NCBI RefSeq assembly: GCF_000372745.1
Contig: NZ_KB889719.1
Location: forward strand, 124,001-188,000
Origin: Embleya scabrispora DSM 41855
GTDB taxonomy: Bacteria; Actinomycetota; Actinomycetes; Streptomycetales; Streptomycetaceae
Direction of reading: 5' to 3'
Length of the DNA: 64,000 bases
Under the pieces are notes generated by a model. It was not told the DNA's origin and ran no database searches. It saw nothing but the letters and a program-made list of their open reading frames with translations. Position numbers and translations under genes: made by a program. Below, one piece after another: positions 55,742 to 64,000 of this stretch (within the stretch, counting starts at the first letter, position 1; each line of letters opens with the position of its first letter).

Positions 55742-56407
55742 GTGGTCGACCACCGCGGGGAACAATCCTGTACCCGCGACGCGTCGCCGATGCCGGATCA
55801 CGTGGCCGAAGCCGCAAACGCAATCAGCAGCCCAGCCCAGGCCGAATGGGTCCCGCCGTCGTGGGAGGACATCGTCCGCACCCACTCCGCTCGGGTCTAT
55901 CGGCTCGCCTACCGCCTCAGCGGCAACCCGCACGACGCGGACGACATCACCCAAGAGGTGTTCGTCCGAGTGTTCCGATCGTTGTCGAGCTACACGCCCG
56001 GCACGTTCGAGGGTTGGCTGCACCGCATCACCACGAACCTTTTCCTCGACATGGTTCGGCGCCGTCAGCGCATCCGCTTCGAGGGTCTGGGCGACGACGC
56101 GGGCGAACGCCTCGCCGGTCGTGAGCTCTCACCCGCGCAGGCATACGACGACGCCCACCTGGACGCGGACGTCCAGCAGGCGCTGGATGCCCTCGCCCCG
56201 GAGTTCCGCGCCGCGGTCGTGCTGTGTGACATCGAGGGCCTGTCGTACGAGGAGATCGCCACCACGCTCGGAGTGAAACTCGGGACCGTGCGCAGCCGCA
56301 TTCACCGCGGCCGGTCCCAGCTCCGTGCGGCGCTGCGGCATCGTGCTCCCCGGAACAAGGCAGGCCAGGAGACGGCTGCGGAGGTCCGGACCACGGTGCG
56401 GAGATGA
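55742..56407 (+). CDS. sigE: ECF RNA polymerase sigma factor, SigE-like
   Basis: The 221-residue ECF sigma factor has a sigma-2 region ([52 protein letters not shown]) and a sigma-4 helix-turn-helix ([41 protein letters not shown]). The GTG at 55742 follows a strong GAGGAGG site. It is followed by the anti-sigma, htrA and tatB genes, the arrangement of the mycobacterial sigE envelope-stress locus. Confidence 0.92.
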   Translation: MVDHRGEQSCTRDASPMPDHVAEAANAISSPAQAEWVPPSWEDIVRTHSARVYRLAYRLSGNPHDADDITQEVFVRVFRSLSSYTPGTFEGWLHRITTNLFLDMVRRRQRIRFEGLGDDAGERLAGRELSPAQAYDDAHLDADVQQALDALAPEFRAAVVLCDIEGLSYEEIATTLGVKLGTVRSRIHRGRSQLRAALRHRAPRNKAGQETAAEVRTTVRR

Positions 56408-56511
56408 GGGACCGTGACCAGTGAGCCCGGCGACCGCTTGGGCAGGGGGGTAGTGAGTGCCACACGGGTGGGGCGCGCCGCGACCCGACGTGGGGCATGC
56501 GAGGTGGGGAC

Positions 56512-57129
56512 ATGAGCCACCTCGACGACAAGCTCGCCGCCTATGTGGACGGCGAGCTGGGCCATGAGGCCCGCGAGAAGGTGCTGGCGCACCTCGCCGA
56601 ATGCGCGGACTGTCGCGTGGAGGCGGAGGAGCAGCGCCAAGTCAAACAACTGCTCGGCAAGGTGCGGCAGCCCGGTCCGTCGGACGAGTTGATGGCACGG
56701 TTGTTGGGCCTGGGCGAGTCCGCCCAGGAGCCGCCTCCGCCGCCCGCGTCGGGGGACCGCTTCACCTTTCCGGCCGCCGGGCGGCCGACGGCACGTGCGC
56801 GCTCGCGCTCGACCGGTCCGCGGGCCGGTCGGCCCGGCAACATGCCCGAGCGGGTGCGCCCGCCGGTGAGCCGGCGTCGGCTGACGTTCGCCGCCGCGGG
56901 CGCGTTTTCGATGATGGCCGTCGCGCTGAGCAGCGCGTTCGTGCCGGGCGGGACCAGCGGCGGCACCGAAGGACGTCCCGCGGCGCCGGCCGTGGAGCGC
57001 TACCTCGTGGAGCAGGCCGCCACCACGACCGCGCTGCCCGAGGGCTCGGCGCCCCGACGCCCCGCGTTGGTGCTGGCCGGGACGCCGCTGACGGTGCCGG
57101 TCCCGTCGGAGGGCGCCGCCCGGCAGTAG
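56512..57129 (+). CDS. rseA: Zinc-binding anti-sigma factor (RseA-like)
   Basis: This 205-residue protein has the ZAS/zf-HC2 motif HLAECADCR, whose His-Cys-Cys arrangement controls sigma release. A Pro-rich linker follows, then one membrane helix (LTFAAAGAFSMMAVALSSAFV, about residues 124-144) and a short extracytoplasmic tail. It is the anti-sigma factor for the adjacent SigE. The ATG at 56512 has a GAGGTGGGG site; a methionine 15 bases upstream is less likely. Confidence 0.9.
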   Translation: MSHLDDKLAAYVDGELGHEAREKVLAHLAECADCRVEAEEQRQVKQLLGKVRQPGPSDELMARLLGLGESAQEPPPPPASGDRFTFPAAGRPTARARSRSTGPRAGRPGNMPERVRPPVSRRRLTFAAAGAFSMMAVALSSAFVPGGTSGGTEGRPAAPAVERYLVEQAATTTALPEGSAPRRPALVLAGTPLTVPVPSEGAARQ

Positions 57130-57215
57130 CGCCGCCGGTTCACCCTCGCGCCGGCCGATGGGTCGGCGCGGGGACCGGCCCGGCCGCCGCGGGAATGGGC
57201 GGAAACGGTTCGTCG

Positions 57216-57300
57216 TCGGTCGGCCCGAGTGTGCGGGGCCGCGAGTGGGCGCTTTCGGTCGGCCGCGAGTGGGGCACTTTCGGTCGGCCGCGCGTGCGGC
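57216..57300. repeat. Imperfect 25-bp tandem repeats upstream of htrA
   Basis: The unit CTTTCGGTCGGCCGCG(A/C)GTG starts at 57252 and 57277, and a weaker copy of GGCCGCGAGTGGG lies one period upstream. About three copies lie between the anti-sigma gene and htrA; no protein is encoded. Confidence 0.55.
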
Positions 57301-57416
57301 GTGGCGAGGCGGGTATCCGCTGCCGCCGGGACGGCACCGATCGGCACGCGCAAGACTGTGGCCGTGCCGGGGAGCAGCAGGTGCTCGGCACACCGGGAGC
57401 GGTAGGAAGGCACACG

Positions 57417-59261
57417 ATGAGCGACGCATACGGCCGCGGGGGAGCGGAGCCGCCGCGAGGCGACGACGCGCCGGCCGGGCCGGGACCCGATCACGACGCG
57501 GAGCGGGCGGCCTTCCCGCCCGGAGCGCCGCCCTCGACGGCAGGCGCCCGGCGGGAGGGCGAGCCCGATTCCCGATCCGCCGAACCGGCCGGGGCCGGGC
57601 CCCTCACGCCGGCCGAGACACCATTCGGAGCATCGACCGAGGCACCGTTCGAGCGGCCGGCCGAGCCCGGCCCCGACGACGAACCCGCCGCGTTCCCGGG
57701 CCGGCCGCCGTTCGCAAAGGCCGAAGGCCCGGCGCGGGACGCGGCGGGCGAGGACGCCGGTGCCCGGGACGCGGCGGCCGGCGAGCCCGGGCAGGGCGAT
57801 CCCGCCATCGAGCCGGCCGCGTTCGGACCCCCGGTCCCGGATGTACGGGAAGCGGTCACCGCCGAGGTGCCGGTGGTGCACGGCACCGCCGAACTCCCGA
57901 GCGCGGACGATCCCGCGTACGACCCCTTCGCGCCACCCCCACAGCCGCCCCCGCCCGCCGGGCCGCCGCCGCAGCCGTGGCCGGGAGGGACCGGTGCCTA
58001 CGGCACGCAGCCCGGCGCGGGGCAGACCGGCTACGGGCCGTACGGGCCGTACCCCTCGTATGCCCCGCAGGCGGCCTACGCGCCCTATCAGGCCGTGCCG
58101 TACGGGTATCCGGTACCGGGAGACATGACCGGCGCCGGCGGGCCCACCGAGGACCTCGGCAGGCGTTACGGCCGCCGGCTGGTGGTGTGGGCCGCGGCCA
58201 TCGCGCTGGTGGCCGGTTTGATCGGCGGCGGCATCGGAGCCTGGGTCGCCGACCGGCAGGACACCAAGGTCCGGCTCGGCGATCCGCCGCCCGCCGGTCC
58301 GGTTCGGGGCAAGGACACCATCGCCGGGCTCGCGGGCAGCACGCTGCCCGGCGTGGTCTACATCCACGCCAAGACCGGCCGCGGCGAGGCCACCGGCACC
58401 GGCTTCGTGCTGGACACCGCCGGCGACATCCTGACCAACAACCACGTGGTCGAGTCGGCCTCGTCCGGCGGCACGATCACGGTGACCTTCAACGACGGCC
58501 AGCAGACCTCGGCGACCCTGGTCGGCCGGGACACCGGCTACGACCTCGCGGTGATCCGCGTGTCGGGCGTGCGGGGGCTGCACCCGCTGCCGTTGGGCAA
58601 CTCCGACAGCGTCCAGGTCGGCGACCCGGTGATCGCCATCGGCGCGCCGTTCAACCTGGAGGGCACCGTCACCTCCGGGATCATCAGCGCCAAGGACCGC
58701 GCCGTGAGCGCGGGCGGTTCCGGCAGCGACGTGTCCTACATCAGCGCGTTGCAGACCGATGCGCCGATCAACCCCGGCAACTCCGGTGGTCCGCTGATCG
58801 ACGCGGCGGGCTCGGTGATCGGGATCAACTCGGCGATCCGCTCGGCCGGCGGTGGCGGGCAGGGCAATCCGTTCGGAACGCAGCAGGAGGCGGGCAGCAT
58901 CGGTCTCGGCTTCGCCATCCCGATCAACCAGGCGCGCCGCGTGGCGCAGCAGCTGATCGAGACCGGCAAGGCGTCGCACCCGGTGATCGGCGTCTCGTTG
59001 GACGTCGCGTACCAGGGCGACGGCGCGCGGATCGCGTCTTCGGACGTCAAGGGCACACCGCCGATCCGGGCCGGGGGACCGGCCGAGCGGGCCGGGCTCA
59101 AGCCCGGCGACGTGATCAAGGCGATCGACGGTCGCAAGGTGCACGACGCCAACGAGTTGATCGTGGCGATTCGCTCCAAGGCGCCCGGTGCGGTGATCAA
59201 GTTGACCATCGAGCGGGACGGGACCGAGCGCACGGTCGACATGACCCTCGAAGCCGGATGA
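57417..59261 (+). CDS. htrA: HtrA/DegP-like trypsin-type serine protease with PDZ domain
   Basis: The 614-residue envelope protease has a long Pro/Ala-rich N-terminal cytoplasmic region (about 1-250), one membrane helix (about 254-276) and a trypsin-like domain. The triad is His343 (NNHVVE), Asp376 (GYDLAVI) and Ser456 (NPGNSGGP). A PDZ domain (about 520-610, GPAERAGLKPGDVIKAIDG) completes it. It degrades or processes damaged exported proteins and is the usual partner of the SigE stress response. ATG at 57417. Confidence 0.92.
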   Translation: MSDAYGRGGAEPPRGDDAPAGPGPDHDAERAAFPPGAPPSTAGARREGEPDSRSAEPAGAGPLTPAETPFGASTEAPFERPAEPGPDDEPAAFPGRPPFAKAEGPARDAAGEDAGARDAAAGEPGQGDPAIEPAAFGPPVPDVREAVTAEVPVVHGTAELPSADDPAYDPFAPPPQPPPPAGPPPQPWPGGTGAYGTQPGAGQTGYGPYGPYPSYAPQAAYAPYQAVPYGYPVPGDMTGAGGPTEDLGRRYGRRLVVWAAAIALVAGLIGGGIGAWVADRQDTKVRLGDPPPAGPVRGKDTIAGLAGSTLPGVVYIHAKTGRGEATGTGFVLDTAGDILTNNHVVESASSGGTITVTFNDGQQTSATLVGRDTGYDLAVIRVSGVRGLHPLPLGNSDSVQVGDPVIAIGAPFNLEGTVTSGIISAKDRAVSAGGSGSDVSYISALQTDAPINPGNSGGPLIDAAGSVIGINSAIRSAGGGGQGNPFGTQQEAGSIGLGFAIPINQARRVAQQLIETGKASHPVIGVSLDVAYQGDGARIASSDVKGTPPIRAGGPAERAGLKPGDVIKAIDGRKVHDANELIVAIRSKAPGAVIKLTIERDGTERTVDMTLEAG

Positions 59262-59262
59262 C

Positions 59263-59287
59263 CCGGACATGACGTACACATGTCCGG
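59263..59287 (+). terminator. Hairpin after htrA
   Basis: CCGGACATG and CATGTCCGG pair across a 7-base loop directly after the htrA stop. There is no T-tract, so termination may be partial. Confidence 0.55.
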
Positions 59288-59372
59288 ACGGTCACATCTT
59301 CCGACGATAGGCACCAAACGGAGCGTTCGATGCCGGCCGCGGCCTTCCGCTTCAGGTGCCGACGACTACTCT

Positions 59373-59404
59373 GAGGGGGTTCGGTCGCCCGATCGAACCC
59401 CCTC
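59373..59404 (+). promoter_or_regulatory. Hairpin in the tatB leader
   Basis: GAGGGGGTTCG (59373-59383) and CGAACCCCCTC (59394-59404) form an 11-bp perfect stem about 22 bases before the tatB GTG. No T-tract follows, so a leader attenuator or operator is more likely than a classical terminator. Confidence 0.45.
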
Positions 59405-59426
59405 GGCGCAATCTCGTGGAGTCCAG

Positions 59427-59864
59427 GTGTTCGACGTCGGTGCACCCGAGATGGTCGCGCTCGTCATTCTCGCGATCGTGATCTTCGGCCCGGAGAAGCT
59501 GCCGAAGATGATCGGCGACGTGGCCCGCACCATTCGTAAGTTTCGCGAGTTCTCCTCCGGGGCCCGGGCCGATCTGAAGAAGGAACTCGGTCCGGAGTTC
59601 GAGAACATGCACTTGGAGGACCTCAACCCCAAGACGTTCGTCCGCAAGAACCTGATGGGTGACGGGGACGACGACCTGGGCATCCGCGAGCTGCGCGACT
59701 CGCTCGGCAAGGACTTCGAGGAGATCAAGGGCCTGGCCGGCGGCAGCCCGTACGACCCGGACGTGCCGGACACCTCGTACAGCCCGCCGTCGCTGCAGAA
59801 GAAGGCTGCCGGCCCCCGGGTCGAGCCCGGTGAGCGCCCGCCGTACGACGCCGACGCGACCTGA
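59427..59864 (+). CDS. tatB: Twin-arginine translocase subunit TatB
   Basis: This 145-residue protein has the TatB N-terminus (MFDVGAPEMVALVILAIVIFGPEKLPKMIGD; short helix, Phe-Gly hinge) followed by an amphipathic helix (VARTIRKFREFSSGARADLKKELG) and an acidic Pro-rich tail. It forms the Tat substrate receptor with TatC. The GTG start follows a GGAG Shine-Dalgarno. Placement after htrA is conserved in actinobacteria. Confidence 0.9.
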   Translation: MFDVGAPEMVALVILAIVIFGPEKLPKMIGDVARTIRKFREFSSGARADLKKELGPEFENMHLEDLNPKTFVRKNLMGDGDDDLGIRELRDSLGKDFEEIKGLAGGSPYDPDVPDTSYSPPSLQKKAAGPRVEPGERPPYDADAT

Positions 59865-60030
59865 GCGTCGGCGGTCCCGCGTCGAGGGTCCTTTCCGACG
59901 CGGGTTCGAGGACCGCTCCCGGGCGCCGTCGACTCCCGGCCGCCGGCCGCCGATCACGTGCGAGGCCGCGTGCGCATTCGGGCACTATGGAGCCGAGATG
60001 CACGGGCGGTGTGTGGTCGGTGACGCGGCG

Positions 60031-60042
60031 GATACATGTATC
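60031..60042. promoter_or_regulatory. 12-base palindrome GATACATGTATC
   Basis: A perfect 12-base palindrome lies about 107 bases upstream of the 60149 start and is flanked by GGACGGACGGTCC. It is a plausible operator, but no regulator is adjacent. Confidence 0.35.
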
Positions 60043-60148
60043 GGACGGACGGTCCGCCCGGAAGTCGTCGGGGGAGACGGCTCCGGACATGGCAGACCGA
60101 GGCAGCCGACGGCGCCGTCGCGCCGCGCGAGAGGACCTGAGGCGGAGT

Positions 60149-60793
60149 ATGGACACAATCAGCCACGCGGGCGAGGCGTTGCCCTCCGAAGAGGCCGGCA
60201 AGCCCGGCCTGCTGGCGGCATATCTGGGTGCGGAGTTCCCCTGGTACGGCCTGGACGAGGGCTGGAACGGGCGGCGTTGGTTGTCGTCGGTGTGCAGGGG
60301 CCGGGGCACGATCGAGTACGGCACGCTCGGCCACGGCGATCTGCCGAGCCGGCGACCCGGTGATCCGACACCGCGCCGGTTCGTGTCCGTGGTGACCGTC
60401 CCGCGGCGGCCCAAGCGGCCGGCCGGGGACGGTACGGGACAGATGGAGGCCACCTCCAAGGCGAGCGCGGCGTCACTCGCAGGGGTGGCATTGCTCGCGG
60501 AGAGTTGGCCCTGGCAGCTCGACCGGGCGACCCGGGCGGAGTGGCTGGATCAGCAGACCAACATCGCGTGGGACCTGTCCGACAACCTGACCGGACCCGG
60601 GTGGACGGACCTGGCCATCCCGGTGAACGGGGTGCCCGCGCGCTTCCGCTATCGGGAGTCGGCCTACGGCTGGGTGCTCGCGGGCGAGAGCGCGGGCGTT
60701 TACCTTGGGGTGTACGGGCGCGGTGCGAGCGCGTACGGCCTGGGCCTGTCCCGCGGGGTGGACCTGCGCATGTACGCGACGCCGGATTCGTGA
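60149..60793 (+). CDS. Hypothetical protein
   Basis: The 214-residue soluble protein has no signal or helix and no recognised motif. A hydrophobic segment (SAASLAGVALLAESWPWQL) and an EWLDQQTNIAWDLSDNLTGPG tract stand out. The ATG at 60149 with GAGG six bases upstream is the preferred start. A start at 60089 would add a basic RGSRRRRRAAR stretch. It lies between tatB and mrp and may be lineage-specific. Confidence 0.5.
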   Translation: MDTISHAGEALPSEEAGKPGLLAAYLGAEFPWYGLDEGWNGRRWLSSVCRGRGTIEYGTLGHGDLPSRRPGDPTPRRFVSVVTVPRRPKRPAGDGTGQMEATSKASAASLAGVALLAESWPWQLDRATRAEWLDQQTNIAWDLSDNLTGPGWTDLAIPVNGVPARFRYRESAYGWVLAGESAGVYLGVYGRGASAYGLGLSRGVDLRMYATPDS

Positions 60794-60917
60794 CCCCTGG
60801 TCGATGACCCCGGCGGCACGGACGCGACCGTCGAACGGGCGCGCGTGCCTCCGGGATCATCGTGATGGGGCCGGTGTCCGCGGTGGCGCGGTCCGGCCGG
60901 CCCGCACCGAGGCGACC

Positions 60918-62066
60918 TCAGAAGTTGCGCAGCGGGGTCAGCCCGAGCTGGAGGCCGGCGAGGCCGCGCTCGCGTCCGCCGAGCTTGGCCGCGATCTCGC
61001 CCAGGGCGATGGCGGCGAGCGATTCCGGGGCATCCAGCACGACCGGCTTGCCGGTGTCGCCGCCCTCGCGCAGCCGGGTGTCGATCGGGATCGAGCCGAG
61101 CAGCGGGACCTTGGTGCCGGTGGCCACGGACAGGCCGTCGGCGACTCGCTGCCCGCCGCCGGAGCCGAACACGTCGACCATCTCGCCGCAGTGCGGGCAC
61201 GGCAGCCCGGCCATGTTCTCGATCACGCCGGCGATGGTCTGGCGCGTCTCCACCGCGATGGTGCCCGCCCGCTCGGCGACCTCGGCCGCCGCCTGCTGCG
61301 GCGTGGTCACCACCAGGATCTCCGCGTTGGGGACCAACTGGGCGACCGAGATGGCGATGTCGCCGGTGCCCGGCGGGAGGTCGAGCAGCAGCACGTCCAG
61401 GTCGCCCCAGTAGACGTCGGCGAGGAACTGCTGGAGCGCGCGGTGCAACATCGGGCCGCGCCACACCACCGGGGCGTTGCCCGGGGTGAACATGCCGATC
61501 GAGATCACCTTCACGCCCTGCGCCGACGGCGGCATGATCATGTTCTCGACCTGGGTGGGCTTGCCCTCCACGCCCAGCATGCGCGGCACCGAGTGGCCGT
61601 AGATGTCCGCGTCCACGATGCCGACCTTGAGCCCCTGGGCGGCCATCGAGGCGGCCAGGTTCACGGTCACCGACGACTTGCCGACGCCGCCCTTGCCGGA
61701 GGCCACGGCGTACACGCGGGTGAGCGAGCCGGGCTGGGCGAACGGCACCTCGCGCTCGGCCTGGCCGCCGCGCAGCCGGCTCGCGAGTTCCTTGCGTTGC
61801 GTGTCGCTCATCACGTCGAGGTCGACGCGGACCGAGGTCACGCCAGGCAGCGCGCCGACCGCCTTCTCGACCCGGCTGATGATCGTCTCGCGCATCGGAC
61901 AGCCGCTGACGGTCAGGAAGACCCCGACCTCGACCCGCCCGTCGGCTTGGATCTCGACGGATTTGACCATGCCCAATTCGGTGATGGGCCGGTTGATCTC
62001 GGGGTCCTGGACGGTCGCCAGCGCATCCTGGATGTCGTCCGCCGAGGGCAGGGTTGCAGAAGCCAT
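60918..62066 (-). CDS. mrp: Mrp/ApbC-type iron-sulfur carrier ATPase
   Basis: This 382-residue P-loop NTPase has an N-terminal DUF59 domain (about 8-90), the deviant Walker A SGKGGVGKSS, the switch region DADIYGHSVPR and the bridging cluster motif CPHC. It loads Fe-S clusters onto apo-proteins in the cytoplasm. It is divergent from the amidohydrolase gene. Confidence 0.93.
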   Translation of the reverse strand: MASATLPSADDIQDALATVQDPEINRPITELGMVKSVEIQADGRVEVGVFLTVSGCPMRETIISRVEKAVGALPGVTSVRVDLDVMSDTQRKELASRLRGGQAEREVPFAQPGSLTRVYAVASGKGGVGKSSVTVNLAASMAAQGLKVGIVDADIYGHSVPRMLGVEGKPTQVENMIMPPSAQGVKVISIGMFTPGNAPVVWRGPMLHRALQQFLADVYWGDLDVLLLDLPPGTGDIAISVAQLVPNAEILVVTTPQQAAAEVAERAGTIAVETRQTIAGVIENMAGLPCPHCGEMVDVFGSGGGQRVADGLSVATGTKVPLLGSIPIDTRLREGGDTGKPVVLDAPESLAAIALGEIAAKLGGRERGLAGLQLGLTPLRNF

Positions 62067-62140
62067 ACCGTGAGCTTACGACGCTCACGGAAAAAGACTT
62101 CGAGAGCATCGATCTCCGAGCCGGATGGGGAGGTGGCCAC

Positions 62141-63025
62141 GTGACCACAGTGGCCGAAGAGGCGCTGGTGGCCCGGTTCCGTCGGGAGCTGGGCCTGGTG
62201 TCGCTGATCGACGTGCACACCCACTTCATGCCCAAGCGGGTGCTGGACAAGGTGTGGGCCTACTTCGACGCGGCGGGTCCGCTGCTCGGCCGGCCCTGGC
62301 CGATCACCTACCGGCTCGACGAGGACGAAGGGGTCGCCGCGCTGCGCGCGTTCGGCGTCTCGGCGTTCACGTCGATGCTGTATCCGCACAAGCCCGAGAT
62401 GGCCGCGTGGCTGAACGCGTGGGCGCGCGAGTTCGCCGCGCGTACCCCGGACTGCCTGCACACGGCGACCTTCTTCGCGGAACCGGGGGCGGGCAAGTAC
62501 GTGCGCGAGGCGATCGAGTCGGGTGCGGTCGTGTTCAAGGCGCACGTCCAGGTCGGTGGGTACGACCCGACCGATCCGCTCCTGGAGGACGTGTGGGGCA
62601 CACTCGCGGACGCGGGGGTGCCGGTGGTCGCGCACTGCGGTTCGGGGCCGGTGCCGGGGGCGCACACCGGGCCCGGCCCCATCGCCCGGGTGCTGGCCCG
62701 ACACCCGCGGCTGCGACTGATCGTCGCGCACATGGGGATGCCGGAGTACGGCGAGTTCCTGGACCTCGCGGACCGCCACGAGGGCGTGCACCTGGACACC
62801 ACGATGGCCTTCACCGACTTCGTCGAGGAGTTCACCCCCTTCCCGCCCGCCGACCGCGCCCGGCTGCGGGACGTCGCGGATCGCATCCTGTGGGGCAGCG
62901 ACTTCCCGAACATCCCCTACGGCTACATACACGCGCTGGACGCGTTGACCCGGCTCGACCTGGGCGACGACTGGCTGCGGGCGGTCTGCCACGACAACGC
63001 GGCCCGCCTGTTCGGCCGGCCGTGA
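62141..63025 (+). CDS. Amidohydrolase-2 family metallo-hydrolase
   Basis: The 294-residue TIM-barrel hydrolase has the HxH metal motif (DVHTHF), a Lys region (VVFKAHVQVG), histidines in VVAHCGSG and VAHMGMPEYG, and the final Asp in GSDFPN. The reaction may be amide or carboxyl hydrolysis/decarboxylation. The GTG at 62141 follows GGGGAGGTGG. It is followed closely by the macro-domain gene. Confidence 0.83.
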   Translation: MTTVAEEALVARFRRELGLVSLIDVHTHFMPKRVLDKVWAYFDAAGPLLGRPWPITYRLDEDEGVAALRAFGVSAFTSMLYPHKPEMAAWLNAWAREFAARTPDCLHTATFFAEPGAGKYVREAIESGAVVFKAHVQVGGYDPTDPLLEDVWGTLADAGVPVVAHCGSGPVPGAHTGPGPIARVLARHPRLRLIVAHMGMPEYGEFLDLADRHEGVHLDTTMAFTDFVEEFTPFPPADRARLRDVADRILWGSDFPNIPYGYIHALDALTRLDLGDDWLRAVCHDNAARLFGRP

Positions 63026-63087
63026 GGGTCGCCGACCCGGGGTAAACGAGTGTCGGTGCGAAACGGCGGCCGGTTACCGTGCCGCGC

Positions 63088-63564
63088 ATGGCGACCGTCA
63101 CGTATGTCAGGGGAGACGCCACCACGCCGCTGGGCAAGGGTGTCAAGGTGATCGCCCACGTGTGCAACGACCAGGGCGGCTGGGGCAAGGGCTTCGTGCT
63201 CGCGCTGTCTCGGCGATGGCCCGAGCCGGAGGCCGACTATCGGCGGTGGCATCGCGAGCGGGCGCACAACGATTTCGGGCTCGGCGCGGTGCGGCTGGTC
63301 CGCGTCGACACCTACCTGTGGGTGGCCAACATGATCGGCCAGCACGGCATGCGGACCGGCAGCAAGGGGCCGCCGGTGCGCTATGAGGCGATCGATCGGG
63401 CGCTGACCGAACTCGGGCACCGGGCGCTCGAACTCGATGCCTCGGTCCACATGCCGCGAATTGGCTGTGGTCTGGCGGGGGGCAACTGGGGCAGGGTGGA
63501 GCCGCTCGTCCTCGAACGGTTGAGCGCGTGCGGTGTCCAGGTCACCGTCTACGACCACGATTGA
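63088..63564 (+). CDS. Macro-domain protein (ADP-ribose binding)
   Basis: This 158-residue protein has the macro-domain signature: a GDATTPLGKGVKVIAHVCNDQGGWGKGFVLAL start and the phosphate loop GCGLAGGNW. The N-terminal Gly-Asp and this loop resemble the OARD1/Poa1p branch, which removes ADP-ribose from proteins or ADP-ribose-phosphates. The ATG at 63088 is used; a GTG nine bases upstream is possible. Confidence 0.8.
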   Translation: MATVTYVRGDATTPLGKGVKVIAHVCNDQGGWGKGFVLALSRRWPEPEADYRRWHRERAHNDFGLGAVRLVRVDTYLWVANMIGQHGMRTGSKGPPVRYEAIDRALTELGHRALELDASVHMPRIGCGLAGGNWGRVEPLVLERLSACGVQVTVYDHD

Positions 63565-63583
63565 CCACGAGGCGAGGCGCCGG

Positions 63584-64000
63584 GTGAGTACGGGGATCAC
63601 GACGAACACCGAGCCGGCGCCGCCCGCGACCGCGCCGAACCTGTGGCGGGACGCGTCCTTGTCGGCCGTGCTCGCCGGCCTGATCGCGGTGCTGGTCTCC
63701 TACTCGGGGCCGCTGGTGATCGTGCTGACCGCGGCGTCCGCCGGCGGACTGACCCGGGAGCAGACCGGCTCGTGGGTCTGGGCGCTGTCCATCGGCAGCG
63801 GGCTGACCTGCCTGGGCCTGAGCCTGTACACCCGGATGCCGATCGTCACCGCGTGGTCCACGCCGGGCGCCGCGCTGCTGGTGACCAGCCTGGGCTCGTA
63901 CTCGTATCCCGAGGCGATCGGCGCGTTCGTGGTCACCGGCGTGCTGATCACCGTGATCGGGGTGACCGGCGTGTTCGGCCGGCTGATTCGCCGGGTGCCC
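63584..64000 (+). CDS. BenE-family transporter, C-terminus cut by the window edge
   Basis: The frame starts with GTG at 63584 and remains open to the window end (139 residues seen). Multiple helices (LSAVLAGLIAVLVSYSGPLVIVL; WVWALSIGSGLTCLGLSLY) and the PIVTAWSTPGAALL motif mark the BenE family, related to benzoate/membrane transporters. The substrate is unknown. Confidence 0.85.
   Translation, partial: MSTGITTNTEPAPPATAPNLWRDASLSAVLAGLIAVLVSYSGPLVIVLTAASAGGLTREQTGSWVWALSIGSGLTCLGLSLYTRMPIVTAWSTPGAALLVTSLGSYSYPEAIGAFVVTGVLITVIGVTGVFGRLIRRVP

Noticed and set aside
63088-63564. DarT/DarG toxin-antitoxin pair
   Set aside because: The macro domain is of OARD1/Poa1p type and no DarT-like transferase is encoded beside it within the window.

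Overview
The window is a 64 kb piece of a high-GC actinobacterial chromosome. GTG and TTG starts are frequent, codon third positions are strongly G/C, and the gene content is streptomycete-like: a BldK-type oligopeptide importer next to typA, a mycothiol biosynthesis gene (mshB), a SpoIIE-type PAS/GAF phosphatase with an ATPase domain, DUF3117 and DUF6542-type proteins, and many TetR-, PhoP- and ECF-like regulatory sites. A Streptomycetales host is the best guess. I cannot name the species. I found no rRNA or tRNA gene, insertion sequence, prophage or CRISPR array.

Layout. 1-4.3 kb: start of a YefM-type antitoxin running off the left edge, then ychF, a PH-domain membrane protein, a DUF6542-type membrane protein and ispH. 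4.4-9.2 kb: secreted esterase, Nudix hydrolase, SpoIIE-type phosphatase and HIT protein. 9.2-14.2 kb: succinate dehydrogenase/fumarate reductase (sdhB, sdhA, cytochrome b anchor) with an upstream small protein, then a TPR-like protein. 14.4-29.4 kb: typA followed by two complete oligopeptide ABC importers, the first with bldK gene order. 29.5-37.4 kb: S9 peptidase, a small membrane protein with a duplicated tail, a methyltransferase, mshB, a DUF6113-type protein and a VanW-family protein. 37.5-43.8 kb: a degenerate cysteinyl-tRNA-synthetase-like protein, divergent from an ABC-2 exporter with a DesK/DesR-like two-component system, then a CBM2-GH18 chitinase. 43.8-49.3 kb: transglutaminase-like and GNAT proteins, then fdxA, dapC, dapE and a LOG-family protein. 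49.4-54.6 kb: a PhoX-like protein behind a PHO box, a FolP2-type DHPS paralogue, a DivIVA-domain protein, tag, an enoyl-CoA hydratase and DUF3117. 54.8-62.1 kb: O-methyltransferase, sigE, its zinc anti-sigma factor, htrA, tatB, a hypothetical and mrp. 62.1-64 kb: amidohydrolase, macro-domain protein, and a BenE transporter cut by the right edge.

How it fits together. Much of the window follows the gene order I remember for Mycobacterium tuberculosis Rv1110-Rv1229, so it looks like an old actinobacterial backbone with local insertions (chitinase, ABC/TCS block, peptide importers). Functional modules are envelope-stress control (sigE, anti-sigma, htrA, tatB), lysine/DAP synthesis (dapC, dapE), peptide uptake and breakdown (bldK-like importer, second importer, S9 peptidase), respiration (sdh) and thiol redox (mshB).

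The most unusual signals are the CysRS-like orphan at 37482-38201, the perfect 20-bp tandem repeat plus palindrome in front of the ABC/TCS block, a matched pair of 15-bp palindromes (CTGACGrAyCGTCAG) before dapE and the enoyl-CoA hydratase, a PHO box at the PhoX-like gene, and a candidate ECF promoter before sigE.
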